64,000 nt of DNA, from positions 2,666,001 through 2,730,000 of the forward strand of contig JADJQR010000001.1 in NCBI GenBank assembly GCA_016712675.1. The letters are read 5' to 3'. The position numbers and the translations under genes are program-made. Each line of letters starts with the position of its first letter. Position 1 is the first letter of the stretch. Of this stretch, positions 56,230 through 64,000 are shown piece after piece. A model generated the notes under the pieces. The model was given only the letters and a program-made list of their open reading frames with translations. It was not told where the DNA came from and did no database searches. The DNA is from a bacterium. GTDB lineage: Bacteria > Krumholzibacteriota > Krumholzibacteriia > LZORAL124-64-63.

Positions 56230-57456
56230 TCAGCGACGGATATCCTCGATGGAGGTCGGCTGCCGGAACTTGGGATTGTAGAGGTTCTCGAGGATGAAAC
56301 TCGCGTCATCCACGAACTCGCTCTGGGGGTACATCTCGATCAGCGATTCGAGAATGCGCCCGCCCACCGACGGATCCGTCAGGTTCTCGATTGCCGTGTT
56401 GGCCGCCATGAACAGCGCGTCATCGGCGCGGTCCGATTCAGGGAAATCCTGGGCGATCATCATCAGGATGTCGATGCGCCGCATGATGTCCTGGTTGAAC
56501 ATCGCCCGCTCGAACAGCTGCTGAGGCGTCATTCCCTGCCCGGGCGTGAAGCGGCCCATGTACTGGACACCATGCTTCGCACGTGCCTGTTGGAGGTAGT
56601 TCTTGATGATCGCGTCCTGGTATCCGGGCAGCATCTCGCCCTTGATGGCGTCCTTGGCTTCTTCAAAGGAGGAACTGCGCTCGTACTCGCGGTGCGTCAC
56701 CTCGACCACGTGCCAACGGCCCCCAACCTCCAGCGGCGGACTCACGCCGATCGGGAGGTTGTGCACGGCGCGGGAGAATTCGGCGCCGGACTCGATGAGC
56801 GGTACGATGGTGCCCTCGCTCATCCAACCGGCGTCGCCGTCCAACTTCTTGGTCTTCTCGTTGATCGTGAAGTCCGCGCAGACGTACACCCAGCCGTCCT
56901 TCGGGTCCTTCGACTGGAGGCGGCGGTAGGCCTGGTCGGCCGCCGCCTTGTCGCGGCATTCGATGTGGCGTACGCGCGCCAGGCCGACCTGCTTGTAGCG
57001 GCCGATGTTCTTCTCGTAGAACTCGCGCATCTCCGCGTCGCTTGGCGTGGCACCCTTGAGCAGACCGTACTGCCTCATCGCCTTGTCGAGCGTCAGGCGG
57101 CGCTGCATGACCAGCGAACGCGCCACGGTCTGGTCGTTGTAGAGTTGCCGTTCGACCGCGCCCATGACCATCAGCGCCTGCTCGACCATGCGCCGCAGGG
57201 CCAGGCGCTCGCCCTCTGGTCCGGAGAAATCGCCCTTGAGTCGATCCGGCTGCTCATCGATGAACTGCTCGAGATCCGCCTCGGTGATCGTGATCTCGCC
57301 GACCTCGGCCACGATGGGCGATGTGTCCTTGGCAAGATCCCCGAACAGCGGCTTCCAGCCGAAGCCGGCACCTGACTGCTGCTGTTGGCAGCCGGTTGCG
57401 GCAAGGACAGCAGCCGCGGCTGCCAGGACGAGGAGCGGGCGCTTGACGCGGACCAT
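56230..57456 (-). CDS. Peptidyl-prolyl cis-trans isomerase (PpiC/SurA-type) lipoprotein
   Basis: 408 aa. A signal peptide with lipobox LAATGC (Cys23) marks it as a lipoprotein. An N-terminal SurA-like helical part (ITEADLEQFIDEQP, LALRRMVEQALM) precedes a parvulin domain: ARVRHIECRDKAAADQAYRRL, DAGWMSEGTIVPLIE, FSRAVHNLPIGVSPPLEVGGRWHVVEV. The C-terminal 110 residues are helical with FPESDRADDALFMAANT and YPQSEFVDDASFILE, like TPR units. Predicted periplasmic folding catalyst for envelope proteins. AAGGAG lies 8 nt before the ATG. Between manC and the LpoA/LivJ-like gene. Confidence 0.88.
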   Translation of the reverse strand: MVRVKRPLLVLAAAAAVLAATGCQQQQSGAGFGWKPLFGDLAKDTSPIVAEVGEITITEADLEQFIDEQPDRLKGDFSGPEGERLALRRMVEQALMVMGAVERQLYNDQTVARSLVMQRRLTLDKAMRQYGLLKGATPSDAEMREFYEKNIGRYKQVGLARVRHIECRDKAAADQAYRRLQSKDPKDGWVYVCADFTINEKTKKLDGDAGWMSEGTIVPLIESGAEFSRAVHNLPIGVSPPLEVGGRWHVVEVTHREYERSSSFEEAKDAIKGEMLPGYQDAIIKNYLQQARAKHGVQYMGRFTPGQGMTPQQLFERAMFNQDIMRRIDILMMIAQDFPESDRADDALFMAANTAIENLTDPSVGGRILESLIEMYPQSEFVDDASFILENLYNPKFRQPTSIEDIRR

Positions 57457-57523
57457 GACAAGGACTCCTTGGAAGTAGGCGTTCGACGTGTTGACCCGGC
57501 GCGATGTCGTTCGAGCAGGATGC

Positions 57524-58678
57524 TCAAGTGAGATCGCGCCGCCCGTGCTTCTCCAACTCGGTGATCACCTCTCGCAGGCGCTCGGCCTCGCCGCGGCGGC
57601 AGACCAGCAGCGCATCCGGCGTATCGACGACCACCAGGTCCTCGACCCCGACCAGGGCGATCAGTCGCTCTGCGCCACGGACGATATTCCCCCGGCTGGC
57701 CACCGCGACGAGGTCGGCGTGGCCGCGGTTGCCGCCGGGCAACTCCCCGGCGAGGTCGCCCCAGGCCTCCCAGTCGCCCAGATCGGACCAGTCGAAGGCG
57801 GCGGGAACGACCGTGAAGCCCGGTAGCTTCTCCATGATGGCCTTGTCGATCGACGCCACCGGGCAGACACCATAGGCCTGGTGCAACGCTTCGGCGAACG
57901 ACTCGGTTCCAAAGGTCTCGATGGGCACCTGCATGAGGCGCCGCACGTCGGCCAGGTAGCGGTCGGCCATGACGCCGAACCAATCCTGGTTCCAGACGAA
58001 GATGCCGCTGTTCCAGTAGTGGCGCCCACCGGCGATATAGCGGGCGGCCGTGGCCGCGTCCGGTTTCTCGCTGAACGTCACGCCCGGCAAGGGCCCTTCC
58101 GGCGGCCCGGAACCGGCCTCGATGTAGCCGTAACCGGTGTGGGGATGTGTGGGACGGACGCCGAAGGTGGCGACTGCCGGCTCCGCCAGCACGGACGCGA
58201 ACGCCGCTGCCAGTTGCGAACGAAAGGCCGCGTCGTCGCGGATGAGATGGTCCGCCGGCAGGAGCGCTACCGGCGCCTGCGGGTCCAGGCGACGGGCCAA
58301 GCCCATGCCGAGCACGGCACAGGGAGCGGTGTTGCGGCCCACCGGCTCGGTGATGACGTGGGCCGGTGGCAGTTCGGGCAGATCGTTGCGGACCGCCGCC
58401 GCCAGGTCGCCGCTGGTCACCACCAGCACGCGTCCTGCCCCCACCAGGGGCACGACGCGCTCGTAGGTGTCACGCAGCAGGCTGGCGTCCGAAGCAAGCG
58501 CCAGCAGTTGCTTCGGCCGGGCCATCCGGCTGAGCGGCCAGAAGCGCGTCCCACGCCCACCGGCCATGATGACGCAGATCCCCGCTCGCGTCCCCGTCTC
58601 CGGACCAAGGACGGATGGCTGCGCCTGCCCGCTGCCCCGGCCGGTGGCCAGGGGACGATTGCCCGGCGTCGCGTTCAT
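57524..58678 (-). CDS. manC: Mannose-1-phosphate guanylyltransferase
   Basis: Makes GDP-mannose from mannose-1-phosphate and GTP. The nucleotidyltransferase signature is VIMAGGRGTRFWPLSR (about 37-51), then PKQLLAL, TEPVGRNTAPC, LLPADHLI, FSEKPDAATAARYI, YYWNSGIFVW-like HYWNSGIFVW and AFDWSDLGDWEAW. 384 aa; the C-terminal isomerase domain of bifunctional ManC/AlgA is absent. About 30 extra residues precede the catalytic domain. AGGAG lies 6 nt before the ATG. It sits at the end of the ribosomal operon, 16 nt after rplI, and would feed the Dpm-like synthase of the glycan locus. Confidence 0.92.
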   Translation of the reverse strand: MNATPGNRPLATGRGSGQAQPSVLGPETGTRAGICVIMAGGRGTRFWPLSRMARPKQLLALASDASLLRDTYERVVPLVGAGRVLVVTSGDLAAAVRNDLPELPPAHVITEPVGRNTAPCAVLGMGLARRLDPQAPVALLPADHLIRDDAAFRSQLAAAFASVLAEPAVATFGVRPTHPHTGYGYIEAGSGPPEGPLPGVTFSEKPDAATAARYIAGGRHYWNSGIFVWNQDWFGVMADRYLADVRRLMQVPIETFGTESFAEALHQAYGVCPVASIDKAIMEKLPGFTVVPAAFDWSDLGDWEAWGDLAGELPGGNRGHADLVAVASRGNIVRGAERLIALVGVEDLVVVDTPDALLVCRRGEAERLREVITELEKHGRRDLT

Positions 58679-58694
58679 CGCGGTCTCCTGCCGC

Positions 58695-59138
58695 TCAGGA
58701 CCTGACGACGTTCACCTTGGCCGTGACTCGGACGTCGCCGTAGATCTTCAGTTCGACGTCATGCTCGCCCAGCAGCTTGATGGGCTCCTCCAGCAGGACC
58801 TGCTTGTGGTCGAAGCTGGCGTGCTCGCTGTGCAGGGCACCGGCGATGTCGCGGGCGGTGACCGAACCGAAGAGCTTGTTCTCGTCGTCGGCCTGCACCG
58901 CCAGGGTGCACGTCAGGGTGCCGATCCTCGCCGCCAGCACCCGCGCCTCGCCCAACCGCGCGTCCTCGCGCTTGGCCTCCTGCTTCAGGTGCGCCGCCAC
59001 CAGCTTCCGGTGAGCTTCGGACGACGTGACCGCCAGACCCTTCGGGATCAGGTAGTTACGCGCGAAGCCACGGGCCACCGAAACGGTCTCGCCCATACGG
59101 CCGAGGTTCTCCACGTTGTGCATCAGGATGATTTCCAT
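58695..59138 (-). CDS. rplI: 50S ribosomal protein L9
   Basis: Two-domain protein of the large subunit, bound at the base of the L1 stalk. The N-terminal signature is MEIILMHNVENLGRMGETVSVARGFARNYLIPKGLAV; the central helix is HLKQEAKREDARLGEARVLA; the C-terminal domain ends LKIYGDVRVTAKVNV. 147 aa. The start is the ATG at 59138, since the frame's four extra codons upstream contain the ribosome-binding region. Part of rpsF-rpsR-DUF2232-rplI. Confidence 0.97.
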   Translation of the reverse strand: MEIILMHNVENLGRMGETVSVARGFARNYLIPKGLAVTSSEAHRKLVAAHLKQEAKREDARLGEARVLAARIGTLTCTLAVQADDENKLFGSVTARDIAGALHSEHASFDHKQVLLEEPIKLLGEHDVELKIYGDVRVTAKVNVVRS

Positions 59139-59156
59139 GACTTTTTCCACCTTCGG

Positions 59157-60170
59157 TCATTGGTTTCCGGCGCCCTTGCCGCCGGAGTCCTTGCCGCCGG
59201 AGACAGGCCCGCGCAGGTCACGCCACTGATCGAGCAGTCCCAGCAGCACGCTGGTGGCGACCAGGGGCACGAACGCCAGACCCATGAGGGCCCAGTAGAC
59301 CACCAGCATCACCGGCGGCAGGAACCGCCGCGAGAGGTGGTACTGGACCGCCAGGCCCTGCACTCCCAGGAACGCGGCCGCCAGAACCGCCAGGTTCAGG
59401 CCCGCATCCGCCCAGGGCGCCCGCCGCGTCAGCATCAGCCCGATGCCAGCGACCAGCACCCACACCAAATAGAACGGCAGCCGCCACTGCGCGAACGGGG
59501 GCAACCTGCGCCCGGTCACCGCGACCGCCAGCCGCCGGCCCCCGAGGCGGACCAGCACCAGCAGCAGGACAGCCTGGCCGAGCAGCCCGACCCCGATCAA
59601 CGACGGGTAGAGCCGCGTCGCCAGGTCCGTCAACGTCGCCATGCGCTGGCGCCCGATCTCACGGGCCTTGGCCAGTTCCGCCGGGTCGGTCCCCGGCGGC
59701 GCCTGCTGCTCCAGCACCTGCAGCGATTGCTCGCCGATCGCCGCCATCTGCTCGCGCACCGGCATCTGGACTGCGGCCCAGATCACCAGTGGAGCCAGCA
59801 TCGCGGCCGTGCCCAGCAGGGCCACGTCCGGTCGCCAGCCGCGGCGCCACGCCGCACCGGCCACCAGACCTGCCGCGACGTTCGCCGTCATCTGCCAGGT
59901 GTCCGCTGCGGACACCAGCACGTGGCCGCTGGCCAGCCACGCCGCCACCGCTGCCACCAGGCGCAGCCAGCGCGTTTCGGCCACGATGGCCCAACCCCAG
60001 ACGACCGCCACGACGACGGGCGCCGGCACGGCCAGGACCAGCCACAGGCCCACCCCCGGGCCGCCGTTTTCCACGCCCGCACCCGCCCGCGCCAGCCCCC
60101 AGGCAACCGCCAGGGTGATGAGCGCCGCCAGGGCGGACAGGTACGCCGTCGGTCCGGGCTTCACGGGCAT
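59157..60170 (-). CDS. DUF2232 (YybS-like) membrane protein
   Basis: 337 aa, about eight membrane segments, with a polar middle region (around 135-165) and a charged Gly/Lys tail. Position between rpsR and rplI is typical of the DUF2232/YybS family, whose function is unknown; it resembles S-component-like and other small integral proteins only in topology. Identification depends mostly on context and the hydrophobicity pattern. Confidence 0.8.
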   Translation of the reverse strand: MPVKPGPTAYLSALAALITLAVAWGLARAGAGVENGGPGVGLWLVLAVPAPVVVAVVWGWAIVAETRWLRLVAAVAAWLASGHVLVSAADTWQMTANVAAGLVAGAAWRRGWRPDVALLGTAAMLAPLVIWAAVQMPVREQMAAIGEQSLQVLEQQAPPGTDPAELAKAREIGRQRMATLTDLATRLYPSLIGVGLLGQAVLLLVLVRLGGRRLAVAVTGRRLPPFAQWRLPFYLVWVLVAGIGLMLTRRAPWADAGLNLAVLAAAFLGVQGLAVQYHLSRRFLPPVMLVVYWALMGLAFVPLVATSVLLGLLDQWRDLRGPVSGGKDSGGKGAGNQ

Positions 60171-60197
60171 CCTCGCACCGCCATCCGGTACTCCGGG

Positions 60198-60464
60198 CTA
60201 GCGGTAGTATTCCTTCACGAACGGCAGCAGGGCCAGGTGCCGGGCGCGCTTGACCGCCTGGGCCAACGGGCGCTGGAACTTGGGAATGGTGCCGGTATTG
60301 CGACGGGGCGCGATCTTGCCGCGTTCGGTCACGAAGCGACGCAGGGTGTCCTCGTCCTTGTAGTCGATGGCGACCATGCCCGTCTTCGTGAAGAAGCAGA
60401 CCTTCTGCTTCCCGTGCCGCCTCTTCTTCTTCTTCTTCTTGATCCGCAGGTTCTTGCGAGCCAT
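60198..60464 (-). CDS. rpsR: 30S ribosomal protein S18
   Basis: Small-subunit platform protein that binds S6. [39 protein letters not shown] and [13 protein letters not shown] are the family core. 88 aa. The N-terminus has a run of lysines and arginines encoded by an AAG-rich tract. Only one cysteine of the zinc-type S18 remains (CFF), consistent with a non-zinc form. AAAGGAGG lies 5 nt before the ATG. Confidence 0.97.
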   Translation of the reverse strand: MARKNLRIKKKKKKRRHGKQKVCFFTKTGMVAIDYKDEDTLRRFVTERGKIAPRRNTGTIPKFQRPLAQAVKRARHLALLPFVKEYYR

Positions 60465-60542
60465 CGGATCCTCCTTTCCGCGAGCGGCCGCCGCGCCCCA
60501 GCGGGCGGGTCGGCACAAGTTCCCAACTCAACGGGGCGGCGG

Positions 60543-60926
60543 CTACTCCGCGGCCTCGACGATCGGCGCGGGTGCCGGCGCGGCGTCGGCGGGCTTGCCG
60601 GCCCGACGCTTGGCCATCGACACGCGGTTGCGCTCGGCCCATTCCTCGTCCACCACCACGAGGTGGCGCAGGATCTGGTCGTCCTGGCGCAGGAACTTGT
60701 CCAGGTCGGCCACGGCCGTACCCCGGCTGTTGAACTTCAGGAACATGTAGTTGCCCCGGCTCTCGAACTCGATCTCGTAAGCCAGGCGACGCACGCCCCA
60801 GTGGTTCTCGAGGGTCACTTCACCGCCGTGCGCGGCGATGATCTCCTTGCAACGGTCGACCCGGGCCTGCATGGCGGCCTCGGGCTGGTCCGCCCGCAGG
60901 ATAAAGACACATTCGTACTTCTTCAC
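60543..60926 (-). CDS. rpsF: 30S ribosomal protein S6
   Basis: Partner of S18 on the 30S platform. YECVFILRADQPEAAMQA, NHWGVRRLAYEIEFESRGNYMFLKF and LDKFLRQDDQILRHLVV are family motifs. 127 aa with an Ala/Pro-rich C-terminal tail. The GTG start is chosen because GGGGAGG lies 8 nt upstream; the frame extends 34 codons farther through the leader. First gene of the operon. Confidence 0.97.
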   Translation of the reverse strand: MKKYECVFILRADQPEAAMQARVDRCKEIIAAHGGEVTLENHWGVRRLAYEIEFESRGNYMFLKFNSRGTAVADLDKFLRQDDQILRHLVVVDEEWAERNRVSMAKRRAGKPADAAPAPAPIVEAAE

Positions 60927-60936
60927 TGGTAACACC

Positions 60937-60992
60937 TCCCCTCGGACTGATCGACCCGGGTCTCTATTCGCCAGGGCGGACCCGCGAGGGGA
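60937..60992 (-). promoter_or_regulatory. rpsF leader structure covering the Shine-Dalgarno (candidate S6:S18 autoregulatory leader)
   Basis: The Shine-Dalgarno region CGAGGGGA (60937-60944) can pair over 8 bp, without mismatch, with TCCCCTCG 40 nt upstream (60985-60992). A CCG triplet sits at the edge of the stem near the ribosome-binding site. Known S6:S18 leaders place a CCG-containing bulge next to rpsF and are bound by the S6-S18 heterodimer to stop translation. The pairing is seen; protein binding and family membership are inferred. Confidence 0.5.
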
Positions 60993-61108
60993 CCGTCCGG
61001 ACGTCAGCCCGGGTAGGGATGTGAGCACACAGCTTAAGCCGGTAGGCCCTGGCTATTGAGCTTTGTGGCGGGCACATGGGCCCGCGTCCGCTTGACGCGG
61101 AACGGCGA

Positions 61109-61137
61109 AGTATAGGACGCCGCACCGGGCGGCGCAA
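61109..61137 (-). promoter_or_regulatory. rpsF operon promoter
   Basis: TTGCGC, 17 nt, TATACT (five of six). Predicted start near 61102 gives a leader of about 175 nt. It lies just past the pth stop. With the leader structure it accounts for the 260-nt gap between pth and rpsF. Confidence 0.75.
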
Positions 61138-61186
61138 GGCCGCGGTCGCCAGGCCCCTGCGTTCCGGGCCGGCCACTCCGAAAGGG

Positions 61187-61879
61187 TCAGGCCTGCCGCC
61201 GGTTGAAGCGCGAGGCCGCGGCCTCCAGACCCAGTTCGCGGCAGCAGTCCACCGCATCGGCAGCGCGGCTGACCAGATCAGTCACGAACGGGCGCTCGTC
61301 CGCGGCGAACGGCGTGAGAACGAAGTCAGGCCATTCGACGGCAGGGATCGCCAGATCGGGCGGCGCAATCCCCAACCGCAGGCGCGGGAAATCATCATGG
61401 CCGAGCTCGTCGATGACCGAAGCCAGGCCCTTCTGCCCCCCGCTGCTGCCGCGCGCCCGCAGGCGCAGCGCCCCCAGCGGCAGGGCCAGGTCGTCGCAGA
61501 TGACCAGGGGCCGCCAGGCCGGCTGCCACGGGCTGGGCGTGGCCGCCTCCACGTCGGCCTCCGGCGCCACGGGCGCCTCCGGGGCCCAGGACGCTTCCGG
61601 CAGCGGGGGCGGTGCGACGGGCCAGCCGCGGCCTCGAGCCCACGCCGCCACCGCCTGTCCACTGAGGTTCATGTAGGTCAGGGGCTCCAGCAGGACGAAC
61701 GGCCCACGGCCGTCGGACGCGCTGGCCTCGCGCCAGGGTCCGGCGCCGTCGGTGAACGTCCAGCCGAGCCGCCGGGCCAGTTCCTCGACCACCAGGAAGC
61801 CGACGTTGTGGCGGGTGTCACGGTAGCGGCTCCCGGGATTGCCCAGTCCGACCACCAGCAGCGGCGCTTCGGTGTCCAT
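61187..61879 (-). CDS. pth: Peptidyl-tRNA hydrolase
   Basis: Releases tRNA from peptidyl-tRNA that has dropped off ribosomes. LLVVGLGNPGSRYRDTRHNVGF carries the catalytic His24; LEPLTYMNLSGQAV, VICDDLALPLG with the catalytic Asp, and RGSSGGQKGLASVI follow. 230 aa, about 35 longer than usual because of a Pro/Ala/Glu-rich insertion at about 88-122, just before the Asp strand. ATG at 61879 is preferred (GGAGAGG close upstream). Lies after rplY, its usual partner. Confidence 0.94.
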   Translation of the reverse strand: MDTEAPLLVVGLGNPGSRYRDTRHNVGFLVVEELARRLGWTFTDGAGPWREASASDGRGPFVLLEPLTYMNLSGQAVAAWARGRGWPVAPPPLPEASWAPEAPVAPEADVEAATPSPWQPAWRPLVICDDLALPLGALRLRARGSSGGQKGLASVIDELGHDDFPRLRLGIAPPDLAIPAVEWPDFVLTPFAADERPFVTDLVSRAADAVDCCRELGLEAAASRFNRRQA

Positions 61880-62019
61880 GAACCTCTCCAGGGTGTCCGG
61901 CGCCGGGGCGGCGCTGATCCCCGGCATGGGCGCAGCCGGCCACACGGGCGGCCGGCTGCCAAACGCATCGAACTGCGGAGCACCGGGCCGACCGCGGACG
62001 GCCCCGGCGCCGCGGAACC

Positions 62020-62667
62020 CTACTTGGAGTCCCCGGCCTTGGCGGCAGGCGCACCGCCGTCGGCGCCTTCGGCGCTCTCGGTCGCGGCCGGCGTCTCCTC
62101 GACGAAGAGCGACGCCGCCTTGATGCTCAGCACGAGCATCTCGGGGTCCGAGACGATCTCGCCGCCGGGCACCTTCAGGTCCTTGGCGAAGATCTTGTCA
62201 TTGAGACTCAGTTCGCTGATGTCGACTTCGACGAATTCGGGCAGATCGCGCGGCAGGCAGCTGACCTCGACCGAATCGTGGGCGATCGCCACCGAACCTT
62301 CTCCTGACTTCACGGCGGCGCAGAAGCCCGACACGTGGACGTGCACCGAGACCGTGACGGGCTGCCCCTGCGGGATCTCCATTAGGTCGACGTGCAGGAT
62401 GCGGTCGGTGATGGGGTGCCGCTGCACTTCGCGCAGCAGCGCGATATGGCCCGCCTCCAAGCCCGCCTGGTGCAGCTGGAAGATGGCGCTGCGCCCGCCG
62501 AGGTGCTTGAGCGCGACCTCGAACGCATGGCCTTCCAGTTCGATGCTGGCCGTGGCGCGGCCCTTGCCGTATAGGACGGCGGGCACGCGACCGGCCGCGC
62601 GGGTGCGCCGGTTCTCGTTCTTGCCGACGGTGGTCCGCGGATGGATGTTCAGGTTCACCAGGCTCAT
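62020..62667 (-). CDS. rplY: 50S ribosomal protein L25 (general stress protein CTC type)
   Basis: 5S rRNA-binding protein of the long CTC form: L25 domain to about 95 (VGKNENRRTRAAGRVPAVLYGKG, LREVQRHPITDRILHVDLMEI) and a C-terminal beta domain (VSCLPRDLPEFVEVDISELSLNDKIFAKDL). 215 aa with a short low-complexity tail. ATG at 62667 has GGAGG 9 nt upstream. Order prs-rplY-pth is common in bacteria. Confidence 0.96.
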   Translation of the reverse strand: MSLVNLNIHPRTTVGKNENRRTRAAGRVPAVLYGKGRATASIELEGHAFEVALKHLGGRSAIFQLHQAGLEAGHIALLREVQRHPITDRILHVDLMEIPQGQPVTVSVHVHVSGFCAAVKSGEGSVAIAHDSVEVSCLPRDLPEFVEVDISELSLNDKIFAKDLKVPGGEIVSDPEMLVLSIKAASLFVEETPAATESAEGADGGAPAAKAGDSK

Positions 62668-62816
62668 CGCTTCATTCCTCCGCCTGCGGTCGCGCCAGGC
62701 TTCTGGTTGCCCCGGTGACCGGCCCACACGGACCGCCCCGGGAGGGCTGCCGGCTGCACCGGCAGCGCACAAGGCGGCTCCGCGCGGCGCCCGCCCTCGG
62801 GACGGGGGAACGCGCC

Positions 62817-62846
62817 AGGACCGCCAATGCGGAAAAGGACCGCCAA
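62817..62846 (-). repeat. 11-bp direct repeat in the rplY leader
   Basis: TTGGCGGTCCT occurs twice on the minus strand, 62836-62846 and 62817-62827, 19 bp apart. The first copy touches the proposed -10 box and the second lies in the early leader. Could be an operator; no binding protein can be named. Confidence 0.5.
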
Positions 62847-62874
62847 AGAAAGCACCGGGCTTGGGCCCTGTCAA
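62846..62874 (-). promoter_or_regulatory. rplY-pth promoter
   Basis: A perfect TTGACA (62869-62874), 17 nt, and TTTCTT (three of six). Start near 62839. The gap between prs and rplY (219 nt) holds this promoter and the direct repeat and no gene. Confidence 0.55.
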
Positions 62875-62886
62875 GGCGGCCGCCGG

Positions 62887-63822
<936 letters not shown>

Positions 63823-63918
63823 CCTTACGGCTCCCGGGCAGGGTGTGGCCGGCGCGGGGAGCGCTCGGCGTGCAGGCGCGTCGGAGCCCACCGCACGGTC
63901 GGCGTTCCCGACGCGCAG

Positions 63919-63947
63919 AAGCTACACGCCGCGGTGTCTGCGAGCAA
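63919..63947 (-). promoter_or_regulatory. Possible prs promoter
   Basis: TTGCTC, 17 nt, TAGCTT about 95 nt before prs. Moderate consensus; the -10 is the same hexamer as the candidate before the DUF2723 gene. Nothing else recognisable lies between here and the window edge. Confidence 0.4.
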
Positions 63948-64000
63948 TGGGAAATCGAGAACGGGCGAGATCAGGATCGACACTGGCAAGCCGGCGGAAA

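Noticed and set aside
60421-60441. A CTT-rich simple repeat
   Set aside because: It encodes the lysine run at the N-terminus of ribosomal protein S18 and is not an independent repeat element.

Overview
This is a very G+C-rich bacterial chromosome segment in which nearly every gene lies on the minus strand (one exception, at 53647-54411). It looks like a Gram-negative, diderm member of the FCB superphylum or a neighbouring candidate phylum (Eisenbacteria- or Krumholzibacteria-like). That placement is inference. It rests on a beta-propeller protein ending in a FlgD/T9SS-type sorting-like domain, a SpoVD-type FtsI with PASTA domains, a meso-DAP-type MurE motif, lipoprotein and periplasmic proteins, and heavy use of GTG/TTG starts with 1-10 nt gene overlaps. 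No mobile element, CRISPR array, tRNA or rRNA was seen.

Reading with transcription (right to left), the window holds six blocks. (1) prs, then rplY and pth. (2) A ribosomal operon rpsF-rpsR-DUF2232-rplI running on into manC, a PpiC-type lipoprotein isomerase and a TPR/periplasmic-binding protein, with a small TonB-like gene converging on it. (3) selA, a SPOR-domain protein with a degenerate MinD/BY-kinase-like N-terminus, smc, ftsY and an unrecognised 445-residue protein. (4) An FMN-riboswitch-controlled riboflavin operon ribD-ribE-ribBA-ribH, followed by nusB with its own promoter. (5) A cell-surface glycan/glycoprotein locus of thirteen genes (18785-39423): methyltransferase, glycosyltransferases, LPG-synthase-like flippase, DUF2723/TMEM260-type protein, sugar-nucleotide epimerase, YfhO-like protein, dolichyl-phosphate-mannose-type synthase, a GT2-phosphoglycosyltransferase fusion, a propeller protein, DegT aminotransferase, GNAT/FemAB-like acyltransferase and a Wzx-like flippase. 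(6) A nearly complete dcw cluster, mraZ-STAS-rsmH-ftsL-ftsI-murE-murF-mraY-murD-ftsW-murG-murC-ftsQ-ftsA-ftsZ. It lacks murB and ddl, which usually sit beside ftsQ.

The blocks fit together functionally: ManC would make GDP-mannose for the Dpm-like synthase and the glycan locus; Smc/FtsY/SPOR and the dcw genes serve chromosome segregation, membrane targeting and septal wall synthesis. The most unusual features are the insertion of a STAS gene in the dcw cluster, a roughly 185-residue Glu/Ala-rich coil in the tail of FtsZ, a four-copy 10-bp repeat that looks like the MraZ operator, a fusion protein whose sugar-phosphotransferase half has lost its catalytic motif, the SPOR protein whose ATPase-like domain lacks the Walker A lysine, a Shine-Dalgarno-sequestering rpsF leader, and an unrecognised conserved-looking protein beside the FMN riboswitch.
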